From assembly GCA_938028845.1 (NCBI GenBank), contig CALIZJ010000297.1:1-13803 (forward strand): a stretch of 13,803 nt of DNA. Direction: 5' to 3'. The DNA comes from an uncultured Blautia sp. Lineage in GTDB: Bacteria; Bacillota; Clostridia; Lachnospirales; Lachnospiraceae. Below the pieces are notes generated by a model. It did not search any database and was not told the origin of the DNA. It saw nothing but the letters and a program-made list of their open reading frames with translations. Made by a program: the position numbers and the translations under genes. This document shows positions 12,991 to 13,803 of this stretch, in pieces (position 1 is the first letter of the stretch; each line of letters starts with the position of its first letter).

Positions 12991-13803
12991 CGGTATCTCC
13001 AAGCGCCAGCCAGCCTTGAGCGATCGTAATATAGACTCCTAAAAGAATGCTGGGATGCAGTGTTTTCAATTGAAAAGTATCTGCTATCTGATAAAATCGC
13101 TGACAGGCTTCTGCAAATTGCTCCGCATCATTCAGACATAAGTTCAGATAGGACGGGAACAGATCAAAGAGCGTCATAATCTCTTTGTAGATTCCAGCCT
13201 GCAGGATTTTTTTGCCTCCTGGTCATTACCGGTTGCTCGATATGCAGAAGCCAAAAGCGGTTCAGGAGAACCAGCCTGCATTTCAATTGACTCCAGAATA
13301 TCAATGACTTCGGATGGGCGTTGGAGCTGCAGCAGACAAAACGCTTCCATTAACAGTGCTTCTTTTTACAGATTTGGCTCATTCGCTTCGGACCAAACAC
13401 GATGGAAACATTCCAGAGCTTTTTCCATAATCTGTGTCGTTTGCTCCGGATTGGAAGACTGCGCAATATGATTGATCAAAAGAGATCCTAATTGGAACAG
13501 GAGAGGATAGCAGGAATAATATTTTTTTATAATTTCAAGGCACTCGGCCAGGACCTCATTAAAGGGCAATACAGAAAAGTCCTTTGAAAGGCGGATATAT
13601 AATTTCTGAATATCCTCTTTCTCCATCTGTGGCTGGTATCCGATCAGCTCGTCAATGCTGATATCGAAATAAGACGCCAGTTGTGGCAACAGCGAAATAT
13701 CTGGCAGGGAAGAGCCCGTTTCCCTTAGTTAAAGATATTGTTGGATATTTCAAGATGTGTCATTCGATTTTGCCGATAAAGCGGTAGAAGATTTCTACCT
13801 CCT
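12981..13803 (-). pseudogene. XRE-TPR transcriptional regulator, broken in several places
   Basis: Reading leftward from the window edge: an XRE-like start (LLPLYRQNRMTHLEISNNIF) hits a stop at about 13727-13729. The rest of the HTH exit appears in another frame as ETGSSLPDISLLPQLASYF, then DISIDELIGYQPQMEKEDIQ, continuing through helical TPR-like sequence to an in-frame TAA at 13366-13368. The same frame resumes as KEALLMEAFCLLQLQRPSEV and on to DQEAKK, where a run of seven A's (one short of in-frame; plus-strand T's at 13207-13213) shifts it. It recovers as ILQAGIYKEIMTLFDLF and ends in a TPR helix GWLALGDTEQA at the fusion with the ABC ATPase remnant. That is at least four lesions: HTH frameshift or deletion, nonsense codon, 1-bp slippage and 3' truncation. 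The true 5' end lies outside the window. Confidence 0.85.

Overview
The window looks like chromosomal DNA from a gut-type Lachnospiraceae (Blautia/Dorea-like Clostridia). The basis is AGGAGG ribosome binding sites, consensus TTGACA/TATAAT promoters, moderate GC, and gene families typical of that group (the NifU-like + GGGtGRT pair, PadR-HAAS pair, XRE-AbrB regulator, XRE-TPR regulator). This is inference from content; no rRNA or other phylogenetic marker is present. The first 37 bases are not biological: they are Illumina index/read-2 adapter left on a contig end, so the true left edge is base 38. The right edge also cuts a gene.

Left part (38-4736, + strand). The 3' end of fdhD (formate dehydrogenase maturation sulfurtransferase) is followed by its own promoter and a tightly packed set: a formate/nitrite (FNT) channel, DNA topoisomerase III (TAATG overlap) and a left-handed beta-helix protein (2 bp gap). 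A separately promoted small acidic lipoprotein follows. The fdhD-FNT adjacency suggests formate metabolism.

Middle left (4796-6770, - strand). A TraX-family membrane protein and a low-specificity threonine aldolase lie head to tail. Each ends in a terminator whose 5' arm is made of the last codons of the gene. The aldolase terminator is symmetrical and can also serve the convergent lipoprotein gene.

Middle (6938-8814, + strand). A two-gene unit whose codon use looks like that of highly expressed genes: a NifU/IscU-like Fe-S scaffold homologue and the GGGtGRT protein, a conserved family without an established function as far as I know. It is preceded by a 60-nt nested hairpin containing a terminator-like element, and closed by a 12-bp perfect terminator. 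This is the best candidate for an undescribed system in the window.

Right part (8815-13803) is a patchwork accessory region. A near-consensus promoter covered by an 11-bp dyad operator and followed by a good ribosome binding site leads into only about eight codons before running into the 3' end of an oppositely oriented gene. A PadR regulator and HAAS-domain membrane protein (- strand, ATGA overlap) diverge from an XRE-AbrB regulator broken by an internal deletion, which runs into an intact ABC ATPase and permease pair. Convergent to these is a badly eroded operon (XRE-TPR regulator, ABC ATPase, ABC permease), with each gene truncated, frameshifted or internally deleted. No relaxase, integrase, transposase, CRISPR, tRNA or rRNA was seen.
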